This document shows positions 1 to 13,217 of a stretch of DNA of 64,000 nucleotides, in pieces. Every line of letters begins with the position of its first letter. The first letter of the stretch is position 1. The DNA comes from Phorcus lineatus (lineage: Eukaryota > Mollusca > Gastropoda > Trochida > Trochidae). A program made the position numbers and the translations under genes. The notes below the pieces were generated by a model. It saw only the letters and a program-made list of their open reading frames with translations. It had not been told where the DNA came from and did no database searches. The DNA lies in contig OV121096.1 in NCBI GenBank assembly GCA_921293015.1, positions 9,985,000-10,048,999 on the forward strand. Direction: 5' to 3'.

Positions 1-430
1 GTTCATTTTCTTTTTGATATTACTTTATATATCATATAAAACGGTAACCTGTCAGATGCGGCATATGAGAATTGTACATTAAACCTTGAAGATATGATGA
101 TCGTGATTCTCAATCACACATAGTTTCCCACAGATATTAGGCACTCTTTTTCCGGCATTCAGTCGTTATTGTCACGTATTGCGGGTGATGATGACAGTTC
201 CATATCATCTATTATTATTTTACCCTTTTATAAAAAATGGTTACCTGTCAAATGCGGCATGTGGGATTTGTTCATGAAACCTGTATGATATAACGTTGAT
301 CATGATTTTAAATTACTAATGTCAGGAATTTAAACGATATTATCTAATTTACGGCATTCGGTCGTTCTTGTCACAGACTTCGGGCAATGATGACAGTTCC
401 ATATTATGTGTTATTATTTTTCTTTTTATC
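1..430. repeat. Two-copy tandem duplication, ~197-bp unit
   Basis: The stretch from about 1-235 is repeated in diverged form at about 236-430. Marker pairs are 'cctgtcagatgcggcat' at 49 versus 'cctgtcaaatgcggcat' at 245, and 'cggcattcagtcgtt' at 154 versus 'cggcattcggtcgtt' at 353. Both copies end with 'gatgatgacagttccat' or 'aatgatgacagttccat' and a TTATTATTTT tract. The left copy may extend beyond the window. No coding content. Confidence 0.85.
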
Positions 431-639
431 TACAATTTTTCATCGAATCGAAAGGAATATGACTTAAAAAAACCCCCACCAGCATGGGCACACCATTGCC
501 ACAAACTCAAAACCAAATGCCACCATCATACCGATATTCAACTCCATGATAAGTCAATTGTTTTATATAACACTCACCACTCATAGTATTCATCAAACAT
601 AGAGATAGCCTCATTCATGCTCGCTACAATTTCAATTTC

Positions 640-1380
640 AAGGCATTAAAACACATCAGTCACACTATCAATGAGACACCCCATTATGACAAACTGAACA
701 ATGACCTTATCATGACCACCACTAAAAACATCACATCGCATCACCTTATCATTACCACGACTAAAAATATTACATCGCATCACCATCACACTATTACTGT
801 CATCACCGCACATCGCCAACATAGCAAACCTTCATCACAACACATACATCACCATTAAACTATTACCATCATCACAGCACATCACAATTACACTATGACC
901 ATCATCGCAGCACATCATCAACACACTATAACCATCATCGCAGCACATCATCAACATACTATAACCATCATCGCAGCACATCATCAACACACTATAACCA
1001 CCATCGCAGCACATCATCAACACACTATTAACATCCTCGCAGCACATCATCAACACACTATTACCATAATCAGAGCACATCACCACCTCACAATAATTAG
1101 AATAACATCACATCACCATCAGACTATAAATGTTATTACTACACATCATCACCACACTATAACTGATATAACATTACCATCAGACTATAAATATTATTTC
1201 TACACATCATCATCACATTATATCATCATCATAGTCACTAGGCTAACGATCAACCCTATATCCATCATACCATCACTTCGTCTACACAACATACGCAAAC
1301 TTCATCATCACCGCTATTTCAATTATTTTATTAAAACAATCGCGATCCATCTTTTACATTCCATTGTCATTATCACATCT
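640..1380. repeat. Minisatellite with 33-bp core unit
   Basis: The core at 865-1095 has about seven 33-bp units of the form accatcatcgcagcacatc + atcaacacactata; three are nearly identical (898-996). Flanks from about 640 and to about 1380 are decayed relatives rich in CATCAC. They include two 39-bp spaced copies at 712 and 751 and two copies near 1120 and 1176. The unit length divisible by three keeps a His/Thr/Ile-rich frame open on both strands, which should not be read as a protein. Confidence 0.92.
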
Positions 1381-1429
1381 ATCTGTAAATACTCAGTTTA
1401 GTTAGAAGTTTTGTCTAATTGGAGGAGAA

Positions 1430-4400
1430 TCCTATCAAATACTATGATTGATTCGGAACCACGACATACCGGTGATGATAATACATGTTCCATGGTGAAA
1501 ATGTCGCTGACGTTTCTACAGAACATGTATTTTTTCTAAATGGCACAACGTATGTTTCCTGAATGGACAGTGCATATTTTTGTTATACCTCCTTTTAAAC
1601 TGCAAAAAGTCCGGGCAACGTATACGCAAACAGGGTAAAGTATGAATATCGAATAACAGTCAAAACTCATCATACATATTCCTACTATTTTACGCTTCCA
1701 CTCTCACCAATGATATACTGAATTACTTTTACCCTCGATAACTATACATGGGTATGAATAAGGGATTAGCACTATAGATAGATATTTTTTAATAAAAAAT
1801 AATGCTTTCTTGATAATAAGAAGTGTATTTTCGGTATTATCGAATTGAACAATTAGTTGGGAAACTGTTCAACAGATATTGATAGCGGAATCGGAACAAA
1901 CTCCGTATTCACCTACAGTAGAGATGATGTTTTAGAGCAACCTCTACGTTGATAGATTCTTGAGGGTGGGGGTGTGGTTTATGATGTCATGACTCTAAGC
2001 TAAATAAGAACATTAGCCACAAGAACGGGTTTGTGAGCAATAGAATAGAATGGACGAAACAGCGCTCCGTATTTCATCTGGTTTATAAACCTTCATTCAA
2101 CTGGTTCTCGAATTTAATAACGATTAGTTTATCGTATATTGAGTCTATTAAGGAAATGGCAATCAGCATATGTCTAGCAGAGAGGTCTCAAGAGACAGTG
2201 GAAATCCCAGGAATCGTGAATCTGTAGATTAGGGGTGCTTAAACGTGGACGCACGAGGACCATTGCTCTTTGCGTTTATAAAAACAATTCCAACCTCGTA
2301 TCTGTCTAGTAGATATAGGATACTGATCGAGATTCCATTTAATACAATTTCAATCAACGAGTTAATGATTTCGTAAAAAAACGAGCGAAAGCGATTCAAA
2401 ACGATTAAGAAGTTTAATGAAAATAATATCAAATGGCAGGAAGTCATAAAAGAATATTCAATAACAATTGTTGATCTAGTGTGTCGAAACTAACATTACC
2501 GTGACGTGGATGCCGTTTTGTTGTAACATTTTGACGTCACAACTACACACCATTATTACGTCATATTTGCAGTGGTATTACAGTAGTTTAATATTACCGT
2601 AATAATATTGCCCTGCAGTATCTTACATGGCGAGAAACAGGAACTTTCATCATCCGAGAATTATAGTATTTCTACTGCTCCGCTTTTGTCATTTCTCCTA
2701 ATGTCGAATAGAAAAACATGATTTGATAGAATCATGTCGCAAGTTACAAATCTAGGTAAGTCACACTTAAGATTTTGTGGTTGTTGTGATAAAATAATGA
2801 TTTCATTAAAACTACTCAGTTGTACCCTCGATTACATACTTTCATTAAGCTGTTGCAGCGTTTAAATCTTCTTCATGAACCTAAAGGTAACATTTATCCT
2901 GTTCAACGTGTTTATTGATTATCTGTTTCTTACATTCAAATGAAACTGTCCTTAACTTGATAAGCAGAAAAGTTGTCTTGGTGAAATGTGAATGAAATAT
3001 CTTTTTATCATTATGAATCAATAATGCTTGACAGGATGACAAATGAAGATTATTACAGCGTGTACAGGAAAACATAGTTGCTTGATTAGTTCTTAAGATG
3101 TTTTATGAATATAATTTATGATAATCATATAATGATATTCATATTGAATCTGAAATGTTCGACCATGTATAGCATTACAGAAACATTCATGGTGGTAACA
3201 GTGACATAACGCGAAAACCTGATTACGGTGACACGTGTTTATCCTCGTATTATGTGGGTTAATTTGATTCTCAACTCTGTTTACAATTGAAGTTACCATA
3301 ATGTGTTCACTCAACGCCCACGTACGTAAACTCAACGTCCGCAGCGCTTTTTCTTCCATACTATAATGAACCCAATTGTACAGCATGTCAACAGAGACAC
3401 AATTCTCAGAAAGTATCTTACTAATTTTTACACCATACGTATCTGTTTTCATGTCACAGTAAAGTGTATGTGGTCAATCAAATAAAAAATGAGTCAGCAT
3501 ATAAAGAGGTTGGTTTCGTATCATCATCTTTTAGGAGTAAACTTTACCTTTTTACAGGTCCACGTGTCACCATTTACACTATATTTACGTCAAAGGGAGT
3601 AATCGCAATACATAACTTACTATATGTCATTTTAAGTAAATCACATTATAAAGAAGCATTTCTTAATAACAGCGTTTGAGAATAGTTATGACCTTTTGGA
3701 GGATGTAGTTGCCGCATCAGAAATCTTGGTATTTTAAAAGTAGCATATGTTTCCCTTTTACTGCCGCTTCAGATAGTCGCTTCTATTTGTCCTACTGTAT
3801 ATTTTCAGTTCCAAAAGAATTCTTGATGCATAAGATATTTAAATCTAGTTGACGTGGATGAAGAATGTAAGCAAATAAAGTACGAACAAAAATGAAGTTG
3901 TAAAGCTTTAATTTAAATTTTTCGTTTCTAATACATTGCAAAGTGTATTAGTTATGTCAGGCTATGGGAATAAATAAGGACGATCGTGCAAATTTATGAA
4001 TCATATTCTTCAATTTTGAAAAGTGGTTAACAATTTGTAAAGGTGTTAAAGATTCGAACAGAATTCCTCTTATTGCGGTCATGGAGCCTATATCCATAAT
4101 GTCATGCTGTGTATGAAATTAAATGTCCTAAATGTATACATGTAGCTACCATTGCATAACATATGCCCTACACATTGAAATTGAATTATATAAGAACACA
4201 TTAAGGCGTCATCAAATTATAATCATTATCTTATCTATGTCTAACAATCTATTATTGTTAGTGTCAAGGTTACGTTTAAAAAAAACACCATGACACGGAC
4301 AGCATAACCAATATCTCACTCCTACAGCATTAATTATTGTGTTGTTTATATCTGGAAAAACATCAATGTTAACGGTTAATGTGTATCATTTTTTTTTATA

Positions 4401-7400
4401 CAAATGAGACCTTTTTCTATCTAACGTACACGATTTTTTCTTCGCGGTTTAGAATGGGAGACGTGATAATAATTTGCCCCTTTTTAAGGGTGAGGAGGAA
4501 TTGAAGACTATTTGTATTTTATAACCGCTTCAAATAGTGAGATGAAGATCTGTTTTCTATTGGCTTCATTCTTGCGTTGAGAAATTATTTGGCGTTTAAT
4601 AGAAATATAATGCAAGAAGTTCAGTTGCATACCGATTGTTTGTTCACATACCACATAAATCGTAGTACAAATATCATGTTACTTGATTTCATGTTGGACG
4701 CCAATAAAATAACTTGAGCCAAACTGTCACATGATCACAGTTTCTTGTTTCCGTCTACCATTTAAAAAAAAGAAGGTGTATGTCCATAATATGTAAGTCC
4801 TCCTTCTCCCTTAATGACAGGTTCTTACGATTCGTTTAAAACATATATCTCCATTTTACATTAACAGCGTCATCGATATACATGTATGTGCCTTGTCTCG
4901 TTATTCGAGAACGTGAAAATATTAGTAAAAGATTTACTAAGCAGATTGATAAAAATGATTTGTTAACGTTCATCCAAATTTGGAAAAGAAGGAGACGACA
5001 CTCTATGTCCCATTAGTCTGTCTTGTCCCATTGTATTCATTGATATAGTACAATCTCGTCAAAATAACATCTAAATATGCTCACATTGTTATACCCTTAA
5101 AGATTGATTTTTCATTATCTAAGGCATTCAGCTTGAAAATTATGTCCCTGTGATTCATGCCCAGATATGACCCCAAGTTACACCGCATCGGTTATATCAT
5201 CCATGCAGTATTCGCGTTTTCAGTTTTGGAAGTGCACTCCGTGTTACGTAGCAAGCTATCTGATATGTCCGATGTTTTTATCCCCAGGACACGCAGTTCT
5301 CTAGGGTTTTGGAAGATCTACCGTTCGCTTTCCAACATCGATCTAAAGATAGCACATCTAAAGTTGTGCAGCAAAAACGAAATGTTGACGAATGGCTCTA
5401 TAACTTATTTCAGTAACAATGAGCTTTAGTAGTGATGATCTGTATGTCTTGTGATGCGGCGGTAAAATCTCCCTGATTTCTGATTTGCTCTTTTTGATGA
5501 GAATAAAAGATAGTGTCTTTAATGCTTATTTGAATCAGAAGAGAAAGTACGGTATTCAGTTTATAAAAGTTTATGTTGAAGAATATTAGCATTAAGGTTT
5601 CGAACACCTATTTTTTTAGTTTTCAGATGCTGGATATTTGTTTTCAAAACGTGTTATAACTTTAAAATGCGAGTATTTATAAATGAACTGTTTAACAAGG
5701 AATCTTTTTATCTTTTTTATAATTGCGAAGAGATAGAAAAATTTTAACTGTTTTTACAGTCTTCACTGAATAAACTATATCTATTTACCAACGTGTTTTT
5801 TTAATATGTTAATTATATTTATTTCTCCTCGATAAAGTATGACATTTCGAAATAGACCCTCCACTAAAATATGTCAAATTTCCTTTTCGTCTCAACCCCC
5901 TCTAGAAACTAGGTGCCCACATTATGTCTGTACCCTATCTACACTGAATATTGTTCAGATGAAGCTGCCCTCCCACCATTGATTAAATTCGTTACCTTTG
6001 AAGACTTGGTTATAATGAGCAGTTTCATTCCATCTTGATTATTTGTACAAACCTTATACTTATTTCACATCACAGATGAAGGCATTGACCTCAGGCTATT
6101 TAGATCTTCAAATACATACATTAGTCAGTCATCTATAAAATACTGACCTTAAGGTCTCAAATCAGCTCTGTGTACATATATGTTTTTGGATTGAGAGTAA
6201 CTGCCATCCAAAGAAGGCTATTCACGTGCTCATGATTTTCAGGTGTACATTAATTTATAAATAGTTTGTTCACAAGTGAAACGGATTGGACACACTTTAA
6301 CTCCTCTCCTGAATATTTACATTTCAGATTTACAGTCAGAATGAAACCATATAATACAAAATATACAGAAACTAGAGAGAAGAATGAAATAATTGTAGTT
6401 GAGAGACCCACCTATATCTCTTTGTCTTCGAATATACACACATGGACATGTTTGCATATAGTTCCGTATTTACAAAGTAATAAAACTGCATTGCCAATAA
6501 CGACTAGACATCTAGATATCTAAGGGTCCTCTACCTAGAATAACATTTACAATATTCTATATGAAAACCTGTGACGCTGAGCTTTATGTACAATAAAACT
6601 ATAATGAAAGGCATTTTGTCATGGACATCCACGGGAACAGCTGGAGTGGGACTGACTTACCTTTTCTTAATACATGTAAATCACTGTTTAACTGTCTTCA
6701 CACATGTCTAAGTTTTAGTACACAAAAGTTAAAACCTTTTTTCCAATTGAAGAATATGCTGGCACTGTCTGTTAAAGGGTTACATAATTGAACATTGGAT
6801 GGACAATTTCTTATGTCAAGGGAAACATTATTCCACTATTACTTAATTGATTACTTAAGTAGCGAAGCATTCTTCCAAGGGAAGAAGTTTTGACAAACTG
6901 ACTCGTACTAACAGAGGATTTCCTCTCAACAAATACTCTGATTTCTCTAAACAGAGAAAAAGCCCTGACAGAACGAGTTCGAATCCCGATAGAGTAAAAA
7001 TGAAAAACCTTTTATTCCCCATTCTCTCCCCACAGGGATAGCCCCGTCTTCAATTACTATACAATCTCTGTTAGAGTGAAAATTTCACAGAGTGCAAAAA
7101 GCAGAAATCACATATGAAATAGCTTTTGTAATTCATTAAACTAATGATCAGTTACATTACATTCTCATATCAGTTTATTCGATGAAGTTTCTTTCACTCA
7201 TGATAACATGTTTAATTTGTTTGTGAATAAAGTATCCATAAGGGTTATTCACATTTATCTTCCGGGTAAGGGCGTAATCATGTACCCTGGAACGTCTAAC
7301 CTGTATTTACGAAATGAAGAAGTTCTTTAGTTCAACATTCAACACTCAACATTAATAGTACAGCAGGTAAGTGATAAAATTGTGCAAATCTTGATGCAAG

Positions 7401-9600
7401 CATGAATTTTTGCATGATTGTAGCTTATACCCATGTTATCACATAGAGATCGAGAGGCCTCTCAGAATTTTTATATTTTCCCCTTTTTGGGGGGAAAAAG
7501 TGGAAAAAATTAATCGTTCCCACCATTTTCGCAATAACTTTTTTAATAATTGTCTTATACTTACAAATAATATACCAATTAGTCTATTAGTTAGGACTAC
7601 AGAGTCACTTTATGTCACTGCTTTGGTCATATTTCAGGAAAATGCGGGAAATTGAAGACCTGATGTGTTTTTGTTTGATACAAATATTGTTTTAGTCCTT
7701 TTGATTCTTAGAGACATTGCAAAAATAAACTATTCAATCATAATAACAACATTCTGTTTTCAATCATCTGACGACCTAGTCATTGATATCAAATGTATTG
7801 AGTTGTTCCTCAAACAGTACATTGACAGAGAAAATCACTAGCTCCAGACAGTGAGTATCCGCTCCGTGACGTCACTAATATACTCGCTGCCATCAGAAGG
7901 CTTCAAGGTGAAAAAGCTCTAACACAGCGCGTGCAACCAACGATTGATGTCACGCTCTAAAAGTGAAGCTCCTAACTCATAGGATTCACAGTGCAACTCC
8001 GAACATCGACTCGAGAAATGAGTACGGCAAACGAAACTTTTTGTTATTATATTAAGTTGTCTTTGAATTTTTGCAACATAACAAATTGTCCACCATATAC
8101 TCATCAAATACAAAATTATATTTGAAGCAAATTACACCAACTTTTGTAATATTCATAGAATTTCATATGCCTAACGTTTAAAACATACTCTCGAACCAAC
8201 TTATTTGTATGTAAAATAACAATTTGGTTCGAGATTATCGATGACGTCAATTCCTATTGTTGTCAAGAAGGCGCCCTGTCTTGGAGGTTGAGAAAATCAG
8301 AGTGATCTCCCCTTTTACGTGTTGACATTGAAAATGGAAACTATGCATATTACTAGTTTGCAAATAATAATATAAGCAATTAAAATGGTATTATAACACA
8401 AAACATATTTAAGATAATTTTAATTAAGATACTATTTTCTTTCAACATATTACAATGACATGAATGTAAGGCATTATGGTGTGCACAATTCAATGAAAAA
8501 ATTGCACTTAGCCGCTGGGCTATAAAGGAGGGATAGCAAAACAGTTTATGTCAAATCGGTAAGATCTTTCATTTTCAATGAGTCCTCCTAAGTAAAAATT
8601 GCTTTTAGGGTTTTGAGAATATTATTTACTATGCCCTATAATCAAGTCAAATTTCTATTACTTTCCCTTATGTTCTTCTTCTTATGGTTTCAATCGTTGT
8701 TTTCACATGAAAGACCCTCTAGATTGTGTTTGGATATTTTCTAAATTCAAGTTTTTCTTCTTTTCTGTCAGTTTATGCAAATAATATAACTTTAACGAGG
8801 TACGACATCTGAATACTCAGCCCAATTAGCCTTTGTCGAAGATCAAAGTGTCACATGTCAAGCAAATCCTGCATGGGTCCATTTTAGTGTGAACGCTTTC
8901 AGTTATTTGACAAATAGATTTTCATAATTGATCGAATCGCTGTGTTGATAAAAAAAAACTGTCTTGCAAAGATAGCATTTGTTTACCTTTAGATAGGATC
9001 GCCTTATTTCCTCAAAAGAAATTTACGACATTTAAAAATGCCAACAATACGAAATGCAAGGGCGTGATGAATCGAGTGTTTTTCAGTACAAGTGGAGTTG
9101 AGATCAAATATTCAGATTTCACTTCCACCATAGTTTAGTTTTTGCTGTTTAAGATACATTTATATAGAATTACATGTACTCGTTTGTTTTGGCAAAGTGT
9201 ATGGTGTCCCTTGAAATGGTCCGAATGTATGAGTGGTGAAGTATTTCTGTTCAGTTATGTACCTATACATTTTTATAAAGCTAATAACTATGCGAGAATT
9301 GTCAATCAAATTGATAGAATAGAAAATTAACAAATTGATAATTCAAGGGTTTCTATGACGAGCTTTGGGAAAGATTCGGGACTTGAAAGAAATGGGTTTT
9401 TTTAAGTCGGCCTATCTTTACTGTAGTCGAACTTTGATTGGATGGAATTAAACATGCATATAACGTCACTCAAGAGCATTTAGTACATGTTGTTGCTACG
9501 AAATGTAAGTATTACTGGATAACAACTTCTTTATTGCCAGAATACCCAACCGCTTTACTGCTCATACATATATTCTATCTGATGACAGAAAGAATTCACT
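1430..9600. other. No gene recognised
   Basis: A+T-rich sequence with many short chance frames; the longest, 119 codons at 3452-3093 on the minus strand, has no recognisable domain. A TGACGTCA word and neighbouring TACGTCA occur at 2532-2563, with others at 7867 and 8242. A tRNA-box-B-like 'gagttcgaatcccgat' at about 6978-6993 suggests a decayed SINE. The word 'ccattttagtgtgaa' at about 8879 recurs in the dispersed repeat at 33.5 and 55.3 kb. Confidence 0.5.
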
Positions 9601-9611
9601 ATTATGGATTT

Positions 9612-9840
9612 CGGTGGTGTAGGTCGTAGCGAACTGCCCTGGTGGAGACACTAAAAATTCATGGCATGGGGGTTCCACCGTGTTGTGTCCTTGGGCAAGG
9701 CACTTCATGCAGACTGAATTCAGTCCACAATGCTGTACACATGGGTATCTGAATTCGGAATGAACGGACAAACATAAAAAATGGTCGCATGGTCACATGC
9801 TTTGAAAGTACAACTCCTTCAAGGTAATAATGTATATTGC
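9612..9840 (+). mobile_element. Degenerate tRNA-derived SINE, same family as 47.4 kb
   Basis: It shares 'gtggtgtag' in the head, then the core 'gtgttgtgtccttgggcaag' and 'gcacttcat', then 'tgaattcggaatg', 'atggtcgcatggtc', 'tttgaaagtacaactcc' and 'aaggtaataa' with the element at 47.41-47.73 kb. The head is damaged and box B is lost. The central conserved block resembles the conserved domain of animal-wide SINE superfamilies such as MetaSINEs; the name is from memory and needs a library search. Confidence 0.8.
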
Positions 9841-11155
9841 ACCACAACTCAGCAGTCCTGGACGTTCGTATTGTCATTAAATTGTTAGCTCTTAAACGCG
9901 GTGTATTATCTAATTTCATTGCGAGAATGTTTTAGAGGTTGGCATATTGATTTTTTGCCTTGTTATGTATTTGGAAATATAGGATCGAAGCACTACGTTG
10001 TGGGACATATGTTTCTTATAGATTATTACTTATTTAGAACCTAAGTTATAGATAAAGGTGGATCTTGAAGACATAATTGCAATCTGTAAAAGTCACGATA
10101 TTTAATCATAGTAGAACATTTTACTTTCTGTTGCATCATTTGTTTATCAATACTATATAAAGCAAAATCGATCTGTTGAACCTTGTCAGTTACAATAGTC
10201 CCCAAATACAGTTCATTCGTCCATGACCCTTGGTCGAATAGAAAGGGAAATCTCTGTGGATTTTACAAGCATAAGTCGCTGAAGGGTCAAAACTGGACTA
10301 CAATCGAACCACGCCAATATTCTACTGCGGAAACTAAGGCACATTTCAAACCTTGTGGTTTAACAATAGTGACAAAAGAATTCTCTCTAGTCATTGTTGA
10401 GTTTGTTGTAGGGGATCATTTGAGCAACAATGAACACTTGCCACATGTGTTTCATCTACAGGTTTATTTGGTATGTATGGGTCTTTTTAGATCATTACTT
10501 TGAAGGGGCAGTAGCACATTTTTGGAAAGATTTATTTCTTCCCAATATTCTTAAGTGTATGACAAGTGACAAGTTCGAAGGGTCCACCCATACATCCATA
10601 GTCCAGAGGAATTAATCAAGTATGAAGTAAAAACCATAGGCGGCTTTTTTTCTGTGAACACCTTTCACTCATTTGGAGTAGGGAAAAGGTTCGCATAGCT
10701 GAACCGATCATGGTACATTCGTTTGAAAACTGCTTTTTTAATCAGAAAACATTGTCATGCAGTTGGAAACATTTATGTTTCGTTTTCGTGATATCACTTG
10801 ATGTATCTTAAATAAAGCGCTACTGCCTCTTTCGTCACCTTTTTTCCATTCATTATCATAATACTTTCAAATACCCTGAAGCTTGAATTCAAAAGTCCAA
10901 GCACACAATTTTGTGTTATACATGTAGTGCTTCAATTATAATGTATATAGTAGTGATGGACAAAATTAACATTTTCATATTTCACTTATCTGAGCCATTA
11001 AAGAAACACTCCGTGATATTCATCGTATTCAATTTGGCTTTCGTAAATGTATACGTGTCTAAGCACAAACTAGGATGTTATTCATTCAAAAGTATACCAC
11101 ATCTTCATCCACAAATGCCAATCAAGAAAATATAAACGTTTAATGTTAATCGAAC

Positions 11156-11855
11156 ATTGTAACATGACTTTCTTGTATTCACGATTCTGATTGGTTGCTT
11201 TGAAAATATGTTGAATGACAATGAATACCCGCAAATTAGCTAAGGCGAATCACCGCGAATGATACATGTTCACTAGTGCCGGCTCGACTCAGATTTAATT
11301 TTCCGGTTTATTAGACAATTCGTGTCGTACTCCGATTTGACAGTTGTCTTTGTCATTTTTTAGAATGTGTAGATAATACAAATATATCTTAATTTGATTT
11401 ATTTATTAGGAACGAAAACATTTTCGAATAGCTTTCTAAGTCCAAGTTTGCCGCAAAGTTTCATGCGGCCGCCTTCTTTCGAATGGTGTTCCAATGGTAT
11501 GACGTCACAAAGGCCAACCGTTTTGACGTCACAATGTTTGCGTCGCTGTCACAATGGTCTTGGGCTAGTTTAAGACTCTTGGGGTTTTACGATATTTTTC
11601 TACGAGTTTTTTAAATGTTGATTTCAGTCTTAAATTAAAGACTGTATGTTGTAAGGTCTCGCTGTTACGAATGCCACTATTTGGTATTAACAGTACGATG
11701 TTTGTAATGTAAATTATGCCGGGAATTCACATTAGTTAGACCTTATCTCACCTCTTACATAAATAGAACAGTCGCAAATCCTTTCCACACAAAAATAAGT
11801 CCGCAAAAACAGAGTTCGCTGTTAAACTTCTAATAAATAACGGTCATGTTACAAT
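11156..11855. mobile_element. 700-bp dispersed element with 12-13-bp terminal inverted repeats, copy 1
   Basis: Starts attgtaacatgac and ends gtcatgttacaat, an inverted pair. Nearly the whole length aligns with 51121-51825 (a few small indels), so both ends are fixed by comparison. No long frame is present, so it is non-autonomous. It carries a NotI-like GCGGCCGC and two complete TGACGTCA words 24 bases apart (11500, 11524). No clear target-site duplication was found. Beyond the right end, 11868-11910 resembles the element's own interior ('gttgaataacaatgaat'), suggesting a nested or tandem fragment. Confidence 0.8.
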
Positions 11856-11859
11856 ATTT

Positions 11860-13150
11860 AATTTAAAACCAACGGCGTTAATTTGCGGGCGTTGAATAAC
11901 AATGAATCCCGGAAATTTTACAAACGCAACCATTTATCTTCTAAATGATATATGTGTGCCGAATCACAACTATCCTTTACACGAATACTAATCATACAGC
12001 TACTGCTTGCAAACTTAGTACACATATCATGTTAAAAGCTGTTTACTTAAGTTCGACTGATTTATCATCGTTCTGCCAAAATTTATGAATGTAGATGAAG
12101 AAATATTATGCTCCAATGACATACTTAATCATCATGTTCATCGACCTAATAGTGCACATTGGGTATGGGTGTTTTAAACATTGGTTCAAAATACAAACAA
12201 ATTACTACAGAATTCATGCAGAAATAGGAACATTGGAATTCAAATTTTTACCCCATGCCTAGTTTTTAGTCATGAAAGAATTGTTTCGATTATCATAGGA
12301 AGATGAATGTTGAAAGAATCAGGAAATCGATAGATCTTGATATTTAAAAACGCATCAAGGTTTTATCTAGCTATTCACTTTCACTTTGCCTTGAATAGCC
12401 ATGTATATTTAAACATGAAATAAACCATCTTTTCCGCAGGCTTTTGATAAACATGTACATGTAAGTATAGATACCTCTCTATGTAGCATATATAACGAAA
12501 GTAAAAAAGAGTCGACCATCTAGGATTCCCTCCAGTGTTCCGCAATAAATGTATCGGTATCTCGGCTTACGCTTAGTATGGTGCGGAGACGGATTCCAGT
12601 TTCCCTTTTTACCGGCACAAGAGTGAATCCAAGATGGCCGACTATACCATACATTTTTGTATACTTATATGTAGTAGTTTCCATAGACTGGTATGAGTTC
12701 GTACATGTATATTAAATTCAAAGTTTGATGCTTATTGTTTTCTAATTGGTCCGGGTGGAATGAAAAAAAATATTTGATTACCTTATCAGTCAAAGAACTT
12801 AGAATGTAATGAAATAAAATTAATAAATTAAAAACAAAATGAAAACAAGTGCCAACAAATTATCAAATAGCATATTTATTCCCAATTTTCTCCGATCTCG
12901 TTAAATCAGGGGTGAATATTCGCCAACCAAGAGCTGCACTGTGGTTTGACTGCAACGCTGTTACTGAGTAAATTATTAGAGTTTTATTGAAAGATAATGA
13001 ATCGTGGAATGAAGTGGTTATACTTGATATTCTGTCCGCCGATGGTGTTTAAAGTCATCTTTTTACTAATTAACGAGGTGCGAACCCAAGACATGTAATA
13101 AATTCCAAGGGCACTCCTAACCGAGCCAGTACCGTCTCGTCTCCCTAGGG
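11860..13150. other. Intergenic; G+C-richer spot near 12.53-12.66 kb
   Basis: No gene recognised. 12530-12660 is richer in G+C than its surroundings and includes 'atccaagatggccgac' (about 12627-12642), a YY1-like AAGATGGC word, so a regulatory role is conceivable. The stretch also covers the predicted 3' UTR of the DH31-like gene (about 12970-13161). Confidence 0.3.
12983..12988 (-). terminator. Candidate polyadenylation signal of the DH31-like gene
   Basis: A minus-strand AATAAA lies about 175 bases 3' of the stop codon. It is the nearest canonical hexamer I noticed downstream. Others exist farther on in this A+T-rich sequence, so the true 3' end is uncertain. Confidence 0.4.
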
Positions 13151-13161
13151 GGGATAACTCT

Positions 13162-13217
13162 TCATTGTTGTCTCTTCCTACGACCAGGTCCGTAAGGATT
13201 TTCTGCCATATTCGCAG
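13162..13217 (-). CDS. DH31-like precursor, terminal coding exon 4 (amidation signal)
   Basis: The acceptor is ttcttattttacag. The first two bases complete Ala, then ANMAENPYGP, GRRKR, QQ and stop (TGA at 13164-13162). Gly after Pro is the amide donor and RRKR the convertase site, so the mature C terminus should be Gly-Pro-amide, as in DH31 peptides. The phase match (exon 3 leaves one base, exon 4 supplies two) across a 6.66-kb intron is strong independent support for the join. Confidence 0.88.

Noticed and set aside
895..1401. 168-codon frame rich in His, Thr and Ile
   Set aside because: It is the translation of the 33-bp minisatellite; the opposite strand is open too for the same reason.
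3093..3452. 119-codon minus-strand frame, the longest that is not low-complexity
   Set aside because: No recognisable domain, no signal peptide and no composition change; about the length expected by chance in 64 kb searched in six frames.
5157..5429. 90-codon plus-strand frame in slightly G+C-richer sequence
   Set aside because: No recognised motif and no convincing splice sites; kept only as a weak possibility.
10183..10503. 106-codon plus-strand frame
   Set aside because: Non-ATG start, no recognisable domain, no splice context.
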